Origin: Microbacteriaceae bacterium VKM Ac-2854 | GTDB lineage: Bacteria > Actinomycetota > Actinomycetes > Actinomycetales > Microbacteriaceae | Reading direction: 5' to 3' | Assembly (NCBI GenBank): GCA_013205085.1 | Contig: JABMLH010000005.1 | Location: 14,915-78,914, forward strand | Length of the DNA: 64,000 nt | Shown: positions 61,342 to 64,000 of the stretch, piece after piece | Layout: each line of letters opens with the position of its first letter | Position numbering within the stretch: position 1 is the first letter of the stretch | Notes under the pieces: model-generated | Told to the model about the DNA's origin: nothing | What the model saw: only the letters and a program-made list of their open reading frames with translations | Databases searched by the model: none | Position numbers and translations under genes: made by a program

Positions 61342-64000
<2,659 letters not shown>

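Overview
The window comes from a high-GC actinobacterium, most likely a member of the Microbacteriaceae or a close relative. The evidence is the very high GC content, frequent GTG starts, ATGA/TGATG coupled genes, 13E12-type DUF222/HNH genes, an imuA'-imuB-dnaE2 mutasome, treXYZ, carD, and an MSMEG_0565-0572-type nitrogen cluster. It looks chromosomal. I see no transposase, integrase, phage, plasmid, rRNA or tRNA gene.

Layout. 1-1.3 kb: a broken DUF222 gene with 94-bp tandem repeats. 1.4-7.4 kb: the SOS mutasome imuA'-imuB-dnaE2 with a LexA-like box. 7.9-14.4 kb (minus): treX-treY-treZ, converting glycogen to trehalose. 14.8-16.6 kb: an ECF sigma factor and a membrane partner. 16.6-30.5 kb: housekeeping and stress genes (SF2 helicase, SGNH hydrolase, D-Ala-D-Ala carboxypeptidase, rRNA methyltransferase, sirtuin, phosphatase, kinase-like protein, M18 aminopeptidase, glutathione peroxidase, RecQ-phosphoribosyltransferase fusion). 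30.6-40.3 kb: two divergent operons forming a Nit1C-type cluster (nitrilase, nitrogen-starvation proteins, flavoprotein, an apparently inactive nitrilase paralogue, glycosyltransferase, acyl-AMP ligase; facing them a radical SAM enzyme and a GNAT/AIR-synthase-like fusion). A GlnR-like box lies between them. 40.4-49.9 kb: an orphan DarT-like gene, two TetR genes, carD, an MpaB-like oxygenase, a SNF2 helicase, an aldose-1-epimerase-like gene and a Ppx/GppA phosphatase. 50-51.7 kb: an intact DUF222/HNH gene. 51.7-56.9 kb: a LuxR-type regulator, a protein of five glycine-zipper repeats, a small protein and a subtilisin-like protease. 56.9-64 kb: a VapBC pair, pyk followed by three 131-bp repeats, gltD and the 3' part of gltB.

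Two themes stand out. First, nitrogen: the Nit1C-type cluster has a GlnR-like box, and gltBD lies in the same window. Second, several small repeat families (TGACAACC hairpins, a 20-23-bp GGCAGGCTCAGG element, 42-bp, 131-bp and 18-bp tandem arrays, a 177-bp MITE-like element) sit at gene ends and inside DUF222 genes.

The best candidate for an undescribed system is 51.65-56.9 kb. A five-repeat glycine-zipper protein is co-directional with a three-domain cytosolic-looking subtilase and a small protein of possible I9-like fold. A LuxR gene precedes them, and a perfect dyad lies in the gap between that gene and the repeat protein.
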